Of a stretch of 5,466 nucleotides of DNA, positions 1 to 5,466 are shown one piece after another. The first letter of the stretch is position 1. The number at the start of each line of letters is the position of its first letter. The notes below the pieces were generated by a model. It was not told where the DNA came from. It saw only the letters and a program-made list of their open reading frames with translations, and did no database searches. Origin of the DNA: Thermodesulfobacteriota bacterium (lineage in GTDB: Bacteria > Desulfobacterota > Syntrophobacteria > BM002); contig CAMYLW010000214.1 in assembly GCA_947259475.1 (NCBI GenBank), positions 1-5,466 on the forward strand, read 5' to 3'. The position numbers and the translations under genes were made by a program.

Positions 1-36
1 TCCCAACACTCCAGCACTCCAATACTCCATCACTCC
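1..36. repeat. Tandem 8-base repeat, four units (consensus ANYACTCC)
   Basis: Four contiguous 8-base units follow one another from base 5: AACACTCC (5-12), AGCACTCC (13-20), AATACTCC (21-28) and ATCACTCC (29-36). All keep the ACTCC core and differ only in the second and third bases. The array may continue beyond the left edge of the window. It lies 73 bases past the ribD stop codon in non-coding DNA. The units are too short and have no spacers, so this is not a CRISPR array. It reads as a minisatellite-like intergenic repeat of unknown function. The remaining spacer (37-108) has no open frame, and I see no G+C stem followed by a T-run that would make a terminator for ribD. Confidence 0.75.
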
Positions 37-108
37 GACGAAGTGCCAACTGGCTCTGAGCGAAATATTTTATCGTAAAGTACTCGCCGAACCAGGGCTA
101 GTTCAAAT

Positions 109-1245
109 TTATTTAAACAGCGCTGAGTCTTTCAGATATCCTTCTACCATTATATCATCGTCGAAGCGGCGAAGCTTCAAATCCCTCAAAGGCAAAGCGT
201 CAGCCACGCTCGCAGCCCCGATGCCTCCTACCACAGGCACAGCGCTGCTGCCACCAATGATTTTTGGCGCAAAGAAAAGATACACCTTATCTACAAGATT
301 GTCATAAAAAAAAGCACCGTGAACTTCAGCCCCACCTTCCACCAAAAGACTGGTAATGTCACGACTGCCTAGATGTTCTATAAGTGCAGACAGAGAAACA
401 CGTCCCCGCGCCAGCGGTAGCGATAAAATCTCCACCCCTCGCGCTTCGAGAGCAGACCTTCTCTTCTGGTAAGGTTCCGGTCCGCATGCTATGAGGGTCG
501 GAACCTCGTTGGCCTGACTTACAACCTGACTTTCAAGCGGAATTCTCAGGTGGGTGTCAAGGATAATCCGGAGTGGATTGTTTTCTTTCTTTCCTGGAAG
601 ACGCGCGGTGAGACTAGGGTCGTCAGAAATAACAGTTCCAACTCCCACTAATATGGCATCCACTGCATGACGCAGCCTGTGGACAAATCGCCGTGAGCGC
701 TCATTGGAAATCCAGCGGGAGTCACCAAGATGACTAGCAATCTTGCCGTCCAAGCTGGCAGCCGCTTTGGCAACCACCAGAGGCGAGCCAGTGGTGACGT
801 GCTTGATGAACGGTTCATTGAGTCGAAAGCACTTGTCCTCGAGAATCCCCTCTTCGACGAGGATTCCCTGTGATCGGAGATAATCCGCCCCGCCACCGCT
901 AACTCGAGGATTGGGATCACTGCAGCCAACAACCACTCGAGCCACATCGCTCCGCAAAATAGCCTCGGAGCACGGTGGAGTTCGTCCCTGATGATTACAT
1001 GGCTCCAGGGTCACATACAGGGTGGCGCCCTGCGCCTGGCTGCCAGCTTCCTGCAGTGCATGGATTTCGGCATGAGGGGTGCCCGCCTTGCGGTGATACC
1101 CCTTCCCCACAACCTGGCCGTTCTTGACTAGCACCGCACCCACCATGGGATTGGGAGAAGTGTACCCTACACCACGACCAGCTAAACGCAGGGCCAATCG
1201 CATGAACTGCTCATCTTCTTTTGTCAAAGATCCTTGCCTGGTCAC
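109..1245 (-). CDS. ribD: Bifunctional diaminohydroxyphosphoribosylaminopyrimidine deaminase / 5-amino-6-(5-phosphoribosylamino)uracil reductase RibD
   Basis: RibD carries out the second and third steps of riboflavin synthesis from GTP in the cytoplasm: deamination of the pyrimidine ring, then NADPH-dependent reduction of the ribosyl side chain. The protein is 378 residues, normal for the fused enzyme. The N-terminal deaminase domain (about 10-150) has the zinc site H58-A-E60, with E60 as proton shuttle, and C83/C92 in the PCNHQGRTPPC motif, plus the SPNPMVGAV substrate loop (30-39). The reductase domain (about 155-370) shows VVAKAAASLDGKIA (157-170), a GVGT-ISDDPSL segment near 201-212 and EGGAEVHGAF (303-312). 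The chosen start is GTG at 1245, preceded by a weak purine-rich stretch. A TTG six codons later is possible, but the in-frame ATG at codon 15 would cut into the first helix. The gene sits 155 bases after nrdR, so it could be co-transcribed or have its own promoter. No FMN riboswitch is visible upstream. The rest of the rib genes would be expected beyond the left edge. Confidence 0.96.
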   Translation of the reverse strand: MTRQGSLTKEDEQFMRLALRLAGRGVGYTSPNPMVGAVLVKNGQVVGKGYHRKAGTPHAEIHALQEAGSQAQGATLYVTLEPCNHQGRTPPCSEAILRSDVARVVVGCSDPNPRVSGGGADYLRSQGILVEEGILEDKCFRLNEPFIKHVTTGSPLVVAKAAASLDGKIASHLGDSRWISNERSRRFVHRLRHAVDAILVGVGTVISDDPSLTARLPGKKENNPLRIILDTHLRIPLESQVVSQANEVPTLIACGPEPYQKRRSALEARGVEILSLPLARGRVSLSALIEHLGSRDITSLLVEGGAEVHGAFFYDNLVDKVYLFFAPKIIGGSSAVPVVGGIGAASVADALPLRDLKLRRFDDDIMVEGYLKDSALFK

Positions 1246-1311
1246 TGTTTCCGCTTCTTAGCCGCGATTTGTTTAAAACCAGTCTTGTCCAGTTTCGCGA
1301 CAACCTAGAAA

Positions 1312-1388
1312 ACCACGAAGAACACGAAGAGCTCAAAGGGTCATATTATTGAGAAAACTTCCTTGGTGATCTTTGTGTACTTTGTGGT
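1312..1388. repeat. Imperfect inverted repeat built from 9-base units, in the nrdR-ribD spacer
   Basis: The left arm (1312-1338) is three 9-base units, ACCACGAAG, AACACGAAG and AGCTCAAAG. The right arm (1362-1388), read on the other strand, is ACCACAAAG, TACACAAAG and ATCACCAAG. The arms match at 21 of 27 positions around a 23-base loop, with 8/9, 7/9 and 6/9 matches from the outside in. Two of the mismatches become G-U pairs in RNA of the plus strand but not in the operon transcript. No T-run follows either arm, so a simple intrinsic terminator is unlikely. The repeated unit plus the inverted arms suggest a dispersed intergenic element. That it recurs elsewhere in the genome is inference. 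It occupies half of the 155-base gap; the rest (1246-1311) shows nothing convincing. Confidence 0.7.
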
Positions 1389-1400
1389 GAAATATCCTGA

Positions 1401-1850
1401 CTAGGGTAACTCCTCATCCAAGAGTTTCTGTAGGTCCTGGAGATCATGAATCTGCCGGTGTACCATGCTGTAGCGAATATAGGCTGCCGGATGGATCTCT
1501 TGCAAAGCGGCTGCTACCCAATCTCCTAAAACCTGACTGCGAAGTTTGCGCCGCCGGCTTTCCTGAATCCGGTTTTCAATGAGTCCCGCTATTCTGGTGA
1601 GATGGTCTTCTGCTATCGGCAGCTTGGTGCACGATCGTCTGAGGCCGGCCAGCATTTTGTTTCGATCGAAGGGTTCCATCCGGCCGTCCCTCTTGACCAC
1701 CAGGGCAAGGTTTTCCTCGAGCCGTTCGAAGGTGGTGAACCGTCCGTCGCACTCAGAACATTGCCGTCGTCTCCGGATGTGGTTGTTGTCCTTTCCGGGA
1801 CGGGAGTCAAGCACCCGAGTCTTGGGGTGATCACAAAACTGGCATTTCAT
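1401..1850 (-). CDS. nrdR: Transcriptional repressor NrdR
   Basis: NrdR is the nucleotide-sensing repressor of ribonucleotide reductase operons. It binds paired NrdR boxes when its ATP-cone is loaded with ATP/dATP. The 149-residue length matches the family. The N-terminal zinc ribbon has C3-x2-C6 and C31-x2-C34, with the family's arginine cluster RRRRQC just before the second pair and FTTFE following. The ATP-cone (about 48-138) opens with [15 protein letters not shown]. The C-terminal helix reads [11 protein letters not shown] where E. coli NrdR has VAYIRFASVYR, so it is somewhat diverged but recognisable. The ATG start at 1850 lies within an ATGA overlap with the stop of the dCMP deaminase gene, and a strong GGAGG stands 6 bases ahead of it. 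This supports the start and suggests translational coupling. I see no pair of NrdR boxes in the window, so its targets are elsewhere. Confidence 0.95.
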   Translation of the reverse strand: MKCQFCDHPKTRVLDSRPGKDNNHIRRRRQCSECDGRFTTFERLEENLALVVKRDGRMEPFDRNKMLAGLRRSCTKLPIAEDHLTRIAGLIENRIQESRRRKLRSQVLGDWVAAALQEIHPAAYIRYSMVHRQIHDLQDLQKLLDEELP

Positions 1851-2311
1851 TCCTCACCTCCGGCAGGTGATTTCCAGATACTCAACTCGATTCCGGCCTC
1901 CCGGAACATCTGGTCGGAAAGCTCGTCCGCATACCCTTCTTCAAAGTAGACAACGGCAATATTAGCATTTATGACCATCTTGGCGCAAATGACACATGGC
2001 CGCGTGGTGCAATAGAGGGTGGAACCTTGAATTGGTATGCCGTGGCGAGCCGCTTGGATAATAACATTTTGTTCGGCGTGCAGACCGCGGCAGAGTTCGT
2101 GCCGTTCACCAGACGGGATATCATTCTTCTCCCGCAGGCAACCGACATCGAGACAGTGGGGCAAGCCCGATGGAGCGCCGTTATATCCGGTTGCCAGTAT
2201 TCTCTTGTCTTTCACCAGCACGGCTCCTACCCGACGCCTGAGGCAGGTGGAACGCTGAGACACAAGCCTGGTAATCTCCATGAAATAGGCATCCCAACTC
2301 GGTCGCGTCAT
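1847..2311 (-). CDS. comEB: dCMP deaminase, ComEB family
   Basis: This is a zinc-dependent deoxycytidylate deaminase that turns dCMP into dUMP, the substrate of thymidylate synthase. The 154-residue protein is a complete single-domain member of the cytidine/deoxycytidylate deaminase superfamily. The zinc site is H78-A-E80 (HAEQN), with E80 catalytic, and PC106-V-I-C109. The substrate-side stretch RRRVGAVLV (25-33) and [13 protein letters not shown] (41-53) are typical of dCMP deaminases rather than of free cytidine or tRNA adenosine deaminases. The symbol comEB comes from the B. subtilis homologue; there is no sign of a competence role here. The ATG start is 3 bases after the glyA stop, with AAGGAGG at 2323-2329 inside the final glyA codons. 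Its placement between glyA, which makes methylene-tetrahydrofolate, and nrdR fits supply of dTMP and control of the dNTP pool. Confidence 0.94.
   Translation of the reverse strand: MTRPSWDAYFMEITRLVSQRSTCLRRRVGAVLVKDKRILATGYNGAPSGLPHCLDVGCLREKNDIPSGERHELCRGLHAEQNVIIQAARHGIPIQGSTLYCTTRPCVICAKMVINANIAVVYFEEGYADELSDQMFREAGIELSIWKSPAGGEE
1851..1861 (-). promoter_or_regulatory. Strong ribosome binding site of nrdR inside the end of the dCMP deaminase gene
   Basis: Read on the minus strand, GGAGGTGAGGA runs directly into the nrdR ATG at 1850, leaving 6 bases between the GGAGG core (1857-1861) and the start. The site is embedded in the last glycine and glutamate codons of the upstream gene. The two genes share the four bases ATGA at 1847-1850. 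This fixes the nrdR start and points to coupled translation. Confidence 0.8.
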
Positions 2312-2314
2312 AAC

Positions 2315-3574
2315 TCAGCTCGCCTCCTTCTCGTATACAGGTTTGTGAAGAGGGAACTGCGAGCAGAAATCGGCAACCTGGTCGCGAACCCGCTCTATGA
2401 TATCAGGGTCACCACCAGCCGCCAACGCTTGATGAATAAACTGGGCTATTACTGCCATATCCTCTTCTTTCATTCCTCGCGTGGTCACTGCCGGGGTGCC
2501 GACCCGAATGCCACTCGTTACAGCCGGCCTTTCCGGATCATAGGGAATGCTGTTCTTGTTAACCGTGATCCAGGCCTGGTCCAAAGTGAGCTCAGCTTGG
2601 GCCCCGGTCAAGCCAATTCTTCTCAGGTCTACCAGCATCAGATGGTTATCGGTGCCTCCAGAGACGAGACGAAAACCCCTCTCAGACAACTCTGCCGCCA
2701 ACCGCTTGGCGTTGTTCACCACCTGTCTCTGGTAAGCACGAAATTCGACGCTTAGAGCCTCTTTGAACGCCACCGCTTTTGCAGCTATAACATGCATGAG
2801 AGGCCCTCCCTGTATGCCTGGAAAAATCTCTCTGTTGAGCTTTTCGGCGTGGTTCTGCCTGGCAAGAATCAACCCCCCTCTCGGTCCCCTGAGAGTTTTG
2901 TGGGTGGTGGAAGTCACGAAGTCACTATGTGGGATAGGACTAGGATGAAGCCCAGCAGCCACCAGGCCGGCTACATGGGCCATATCCACCATCAGATAAG
3001 CGCCGATCTCTTCAGAGACTCTCTGAAAAAAACCAAAGTCGATACTCCGCGGATAGGCGCTTGCTCCGACAATAACCAGTTTGGGTCGGTGTTCCCTGGC
3101 CAGTCGTTCAAACTCTTCCAGATCGATGGTCTCAGTCTCCCGGTTTACCCCATAGGAAACCACCCGGAAGAGTTTGCCGGAAAAATTGGCGGGGCTGCCA
3201 TGGGTCAGATGACCTCCATGGCGCAAGTCCATACCCATGATGGTGTCTCCGGGCTGCAAGATCGAGAAGTACACCGCCATGTTGGCCTGTGAACCGGAGT
3301 GAGGCTGAACATTGGCATATTCAGCAGCAAACAACTCTTTTGCCCGTTCGATCGCCAGGCTTTCAGCTGTATCCACGAATTCGCAGCCGCCATAATATCG
3401 ATGACCGGGATAACCTTCAGCATACTTGTTGGTCAAGACGCTCGCCTGGGCTTGCCTGACTGCAGGACTGGCGAAATTCTCCGAAGCAATGAGCTCCAGC
3501 CTCTGAAGCTGCCTTTCCTCCTCTAGCCTAATTGATTCTGCAATTTGTGGATCTATTGTTTCCAGTTCTGACAT
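2315..3574 (-). CDS. glyA: Serine hydroxymethyltransferase GlyA
   Basis: GlyA is the PLP-dependent enzyme that interconverts serine plus tetrahydrofolate with glycine plus 5,10-methylene-tetrahydrofolate, the main cytoplasmic entry of one-carbon units. From the ATG at 3574 the protein is 419 residues, the usual length. Key residues are all present: S31 in SENF, the [10 protein letters not shown] loop (48-57) with Y51 and Y61, H122 in HGGHLTHG stacking on PLP, D197 and H200 in VDMAHVAG, the PLP lysine K226 in [14 protein letters not shown], and the carboxylate-binding R357 in SGIRVGTPA. The frame extends ten codons further, to a GTG at 3604. I prefer 3574 because AAAGAGGG stands 5 bases before it and the protein then begins like other family members. 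Upstream lies a 226-base spacer with two inverted repeats. Downstream, the dCMP deaminase gene follows after 3 bases, so glyA may head a small glyA-comEB-nrdR unit. Confidence 0.97.
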   Translation of the reverse strand: MSELETIDPQIAESIRLEEERQLQRLELIASENFASPAVRQAQASVLTNKYAEGYPGHRYYGGCEFVDTAESLAIERAKELFAAEYANVQPHSGSQANMAVYFSILQPGDTIMGMDLRHGGHLTHGSPANFSGKLFRVVSYGVNRETETIDLEEFERLAREHRPKLVIVGASAYPRSIDFGFFQRVSEEIGAYLMVDMAHVAGLVAAGLHPSPIPHSDFVTSTTHKTLRGPRGGLILARQNHAEKLNREIFPGIQGGPLMHVIAAKAVAFKEALSVEFRAYQRQVVNNAKRLAAELSERGFRLVSGGTDNHLMLVDLRRIGLTGAQAELTLDQAWITVNKNSIPYDPERPAVTSGIRVGTPAVTTRGMKEEDMAVIAQFIHQALAAGGDPDIIERVRDQVADFCSQFPLHKPVYEKEAS

Positions 3575-3579
3575 GCTGG

Positions 3580-3587
3580 CCCTCTTT
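3580..3587 (-). promoter_or_regulatory. Ribosome binding site that decides the glyA start
   Basis: On the minus strand AAAGAGGG ends 5 bases before the ATG at 3574. The alternative GTG at 3604 would add ten residues ([13 protein letters not shown], basic and unlike the family N-terminus), so the shorter start is preferred. Confidence 0.65.
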
Positions 3588-3613
3588 GCAAACGGTGGAG
3601 TCACTCACCACCG

Positions 3614-3701
3614 ACACTTCCCCTTTCGCATTTTCATTGGTGAGATAGCAAATAACGAAGGATTTCGCAATGTATAATGATAAATGCAAAATGGAAAGTG
3701 T
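3614..3701. repeat. Imperfect inverted repeat with long arms in the rpiB-glyA spacer
   Basis: The arm at 3614-3638 begins ACACTTCCCCTTTCGCATTT. The arm at 3676-3701, read on the other strand, begins ACACTTTCCATTTTGCATTT. The first 20 positions match at 17, and CATT continues the match after a one-base bulge. The loop is about 37 bases (3639-3675) and repeats the string TTTCGCA found in the left arm. In the operon transcript (minus strand) two of the three mismatches become G-U pairs, so the RNA hairpin would be more stable in that sense. No T-run follows on the minus strand, so it is not a clear terminator. It could be a dispersed repeat or an RNA structure ahead of glyA. Confidence 0.65.
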
Positions 3702-3742
3702 TAATCAGAGATGCTAAACGAGAAATGACAGATGGGGAATTT

Positions 3743-3803
3743 TAGCCCGGATGTTTCATGAATCGCCTGCTGCGACCGAGAATATGGCCGTCCATCCGGG
3801 CTA
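3743..3803. repeat. Perfect 11-base inverted repeat ending on the rpiB stop codon
   Basis: TAGCCCGGATG (3743-3753) is matched perfectly by CATCCGGGCTA (3793-3803), with 39 bases between. Inside lie the palindrome TTCATGAA (3755-3762) and a small hairpin TCGC/GCGA (3763-3775). The outermost three bases of the right arm (3801-3803) are the TAG stop codon of rpiB on the minus strand. Past the stem the minus strand reads AAAATTCCCC, without a T-run, so a canonical intrinsic terminator is not supported. The clean ends suggest a small mobile or dispersed element that settled exactly at the gene end. No copy elsewhere can be checked within this window. Confidence 0.7.
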
Positions 3804-4232
3804 GACTTCGTCCAGTTGCGCTATTCTGCCCTGATGACGCCCGCCATCAAATTCAGTCACCAGCCAGGTTCTAACAATCTCAGCCGCCAGGTCGGCCCCG
3901 ATAAGCCTCCCCCCCATTACCAATAGATTAGCGTCATTGTGTCGTCGACTTAAAACAGCGCTGTAAAGATCGTTGCACAGTGCTGCACGCACACCAACAA
4001 AGCGGTTGGCAATCATGGACATACCCAGGCCGGAGCCACAGACAAGAATGCCTTTGGTGAATTCACCTCTGGCGACCCCGGCCGCCACAGCCTTGCCGTA
4101 GACTGGATAATCAACGGAGTCTTCACTGTGGCAGCCCACATCTTCCACAGAATGTCCCATATCTTCCAGCACGGTTTTGACCTGGCTTTTCATTGAAAAA
4201 CCTGCGTGATCGCTCCCGATAATGACTTTCAT
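3801..4232 (-). CDS. rpiB: Ribose-5-phosphate isomerase B RpiB
   Basis: RpiB interconverts ribulose 5-phosphate and ribose 5-phosphate in the non-oxidative pentose phosphate pathway, supplying precursors of nucleotides and riboflavin. The protein is 143 residues, the normal size for the RpiB/LacAB family. The start MKVIIGSDHAG carries D8-H9. The catalytic cysteine is C65 in GILVCGSGLGMS, which also forms the phosphate/anion loop. H98 in SRRHNDANLL matches the ring-opening histidine, and MGGRLIG (106-112) is the usual conserved turn. This marks the cysteine-type (E. coli-like) enzyme. The ATG at 4232 has GGGAGAG (4238-4244) 5 bases before it. It follows fabF by 27 bases, so the two are probably co-transcribed. 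The C-terminus is complete, but its TAG stop is part of an 11-base inverted repeat that starts the next spacer. Confidence 0.96.
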   Translation of the reverse strand: MKVIIGSDHAGFSMKSQVKTVLEDMGHSVEDVGCHSEDSVDYPVYGKAVAAGVARGEFTKGILVCGSGLGMSMIANRFVGVRAALCNDLYSAVLSRRHNDANLLVMGGRLIGADLAAEIVRTWLVTEFDGGRHQGRIAQLDEV

Positions 4233-4259
4233 GTTCGCTCTCCCAGGAGGAATATTATT

Positions 4260-5444
4260 CTAGACTTCATAGCGACGAAAGACCAGGGCGGCATTGGTGC
4301 CGCCGAAACCGAACGAATTGGAAAGCACTGTTCTTACCTCCGCTTTCCGGCTAACATTGGGGACGTAGTCCAGATCACAGAGCACGGCTATAGCGCTCTC
4401 CACCCCACCCGCACCTCCCAGAAGGTGTCCGGTCATGGACTTGGTAGAGCTAACAGCCAGCTTGTAACTGTGTTCTCCAAAAACGGTCTTTATCGCCTGC
4501 GTTTCAAACTTGTCATTCAAGTCGGTGGAGGTGCCGTGTGCATTAATGTAGTCAACTTCCTCGGGCCTAATTCCAGCATCATCGACGGCCATCTGCATAC
4601 AACGGGCCATCCCCTCACCTTCCGGTGCCGGAGCTGCAATATGGAAGGCATCTCCGGTCAGGCCGTAGCCAATTATCTCTGCGTGGATAGTGGCTCCGCG
4701 TTCAAGGGCGTGATCCAGTTCCTCCAGAATGAGAATGCCACTGCCCTCGGCCAGAACAAAACCGTCTCGGTCTCGGTCAAAAGGACGAGACGCCTTTAGC
4801 GGCTCATCATTGCGGGTTGAGAGGGCCCGCATAGCGTTAAAACCTCCTATGGCCAGCATTGTGACAGTTGACTCCACACCTCCTGTAATCATCGCATCGG
4901 CAGCACCACGTTGGATGTGTTTGAAGGCGTCACCTACCGCGTGAGTGCCGGCGGCACAGGCCGTTTCAATGGCGACGTTCGGCCCCCTGGCTCCAAAAAA
5001 GATGGAAATCTGACCTGGAGCCATATTGGCGATAATCATGGGAATAAAGAAAGGGCTTATCTTCTTGGGTCCTTGCTCCAGCATAATCCGATGATACTTT
5101 TCAATGGTTGTAAGACCACCCAGGCCGCAGCCGATAATAACTCCAACCCGATCGGCGTTGTTGCCGTTAATATTCAGGTTGGCATCGTCTACCGCCATTC
5201 GAGTCGCCGCCAGAGCATACATGGTAAATATGTCCATCCTTCTGAGATCCTTGCGGGAGACATAGTCTTCCGCTTTGAACTCTTTAACCTCCCCGGCAAT
5301 CTGGGTGGCCATGTCAGTGGCGTCAAATCTGGTAATCCGGCTGATCCCTGACTTGCCAGCCACTAGGGCAGACCAGGTCTCCTCTACACCGATTCCCAAC
5401 GGTGTCACCAAACCTAAACCCGTAACCACGACCCGTCTTTGCAT
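4260..5444 (-). CDS. fabF: 3-oxoacyl-ACP synthase II FabF, with an internal in-frame deletion of about 19 residues
   Basis: FabF condenses malonyl-ACP with acyl-ACP in each round of type II fatty acid elongation. The thiolase-fold protein has the nucleophile C163 in [11 protein letters not shown]303 in [12 protein letters not shown]335 in SSTKSMTGH and H340 in [10 protein letters not shown], all at exactly the E. coli FabF numbering. The C-terminal NSFGFGGTN turn with the gating phenylalanine (F380, equivalent to F400) is present. The length of 394 is short for a family of about 410-415. The loss is one block: [10 protein letters not shown] (346-355) runs straight into CDLDYVPN (356-363), whereas E. 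coli has 19 residues between, including the conserved PPT-I-N segment. The deleted part is the end of a helix and the following extended loop, so the core strands remain; activity is uncertain. The ATG at 5444 is preceded by GAGG at 5453-5456, 8 bases away. acpP is expected just upstream, outside the window. Confidence 0.95.
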   Translation of the reverse strand: MQRRVVVTGLGLVTPLGIGVEETWSALVAGKSGISRITRFDATDMATQIAGEVKEFKAEDYVSRKDLRRMDIFTMYALAATRMAVDDANLNINGNNADRVGVIIGCGLGGLTTIEKYHRIMLEQGPKKISPFFIPMIIANMAPGQISIFFGARGPNVAIETACAAGTHAVGDAFKHIQRGAADAMITGGVESTVTMLAIGGFNAMRALSTRNDEPLKASRPFDRDRDGFVLAEGSGILILEELDHALERGATIHAEIIGYGLTGDAFHIAAPAPEGEGMARCMQMAVDDAGIRPEEVDYINAHGTSTDLNDKFETQAIKTVFGEHSYKLAVSSTKSMTGHLLGGAGGVESAIAVLCDLDYVPNVSRKAEVRTVLSNSFGFGGTNAALVFRRYEV

Positions 5445-5466
5445 TGCTCAATCCTCAACTAGAGTT

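Noticed and set aside
1..36. Short repeats as a CRISPR array
   Set aside because: The 8-base units are contiguous and have no unique spacers.
1246..1400. Possible FMN riboswitch ahead of ribD
   Set aside because: None of the conserved FMN-element strings (such as the AGGGGCAGGGTGAAATTCCC-type core) are present; the gap holds a 9-base-unit inverted repeat instead.
2027..2755. Plus-strand open frame of 242 codons opposite the dCMP deaminase and glyA
   Set aside because: It runs antisense across two well-supported genes, shows no family motif, and its length follows from the codon bias of the opposite strand.
3575..3604. Ten-codon N-terminal extension of GlyA from GTG at 3604
   Set aside because: The ATG at 3574 has a well-placed ribosome site and gives the usual GlyA length and N-terminus.
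3640..3668. Possible glyA promoter on the minus strand: TTGCGA, 17 bases, TATCTC, preceded by TG
   Set aside because: The spacing is right and there is an extended -10 TG, but the hexamers match the consensus at only 4/6 and 3/6, in AT-rich DNA where such matches are common.
3743..3803. Inverted repeat after rpiB as an intrinsic terminator
   Set aside because: The loop is 39 bases and no run of T follows the stem on either strand.
4260..4268. Identical GAAGTCTAG at the ends of fabF and rpiB
   Set aside because: Nine bases covering two ordinary codons and a stop (…E-V-stop) can coincide by chance, and the sequences diverge at once on both sides.
4206..4799. Plus-strand open frame of 197 codons opposite fabF, and similar ones at 2792-3292 and 4911-5351
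   Set aside because: All are shadows of conserved minus-strand genes, with no recognisable domains and no convincing ribosome sites.

Overview
The window holds six complete genes, all on the minus strand. In transcription order (right to left) they are fabF, rpiB, glyA, a ComEB-type dCMP deaminase, nrdR and ribD. Every gene is recognised from conserved catalytic or metal-binding motifs. From general knowledge, the order fabF-rpiB-glyA-dCMP deaminase-nrdR-ribD is typical of Desulfobacterota (the former Deltaproteobacteria, e.g. Geobacter and relatives), where acpP usually lies upstream of fabF and ribE-ribBA-ribH-nusB downstream of ribD. The moderate GC and the several repeat-like intergenic spacers fit that group. 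The lineage is an inference from gene order, not from a marker gene.

Layout: fabF (4260-5444) is followed after 27 bases by rpiB (3801-4232). A 226-base spacer (3575-3800) with two separate inverted repeats leads to glyA (2315-3574). glyA, the dCMP deaminase (1847-2311) and nrdR (1401-1850) are tightly packed: 3 bases separate the first pair, and an ATGA stop/start overlap joins the second. A 155-base spacer (1246-1400) with a third inverted repeat, built of 9-base units, separates nrdR from ribD (109-1245). The left edge (1-108) is non-coding and begins with four tandem 8-base units.

The middle genes make biochemical sense together. GlyA supplies 5,10-methylene-tetrahydrofolate and the dCMP deaminase supplies dUMP, the two substrates of thymidylate synthase, while NrdR controls ribonucleotide reductase. 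FabF (fatty acid elongation), RpiB (pentose phosphates) and RibD (riboflavin) are housekeeping neighbours. Ribose 5-phosphate and ribulose 5-phosphate, interconverted by RpiB, feed nucleotide and riboflavin synthesis.

The most notable anomaly is in fabF. All four active-site residues sit at exactly the E. coli numbering (C163, H303, K335, H340), but a conserved stretch of about 19 residues (E. coli ~356-374, including the PPT-I-N motif) is absent in frame right after L355. The other points of interest are the intergenic repeats, one of which ends on the rpiB stop codon. I see no CRISPR array, transposase, tRNA, rRNA, riboswitch or novel defence or biosynthetic system.
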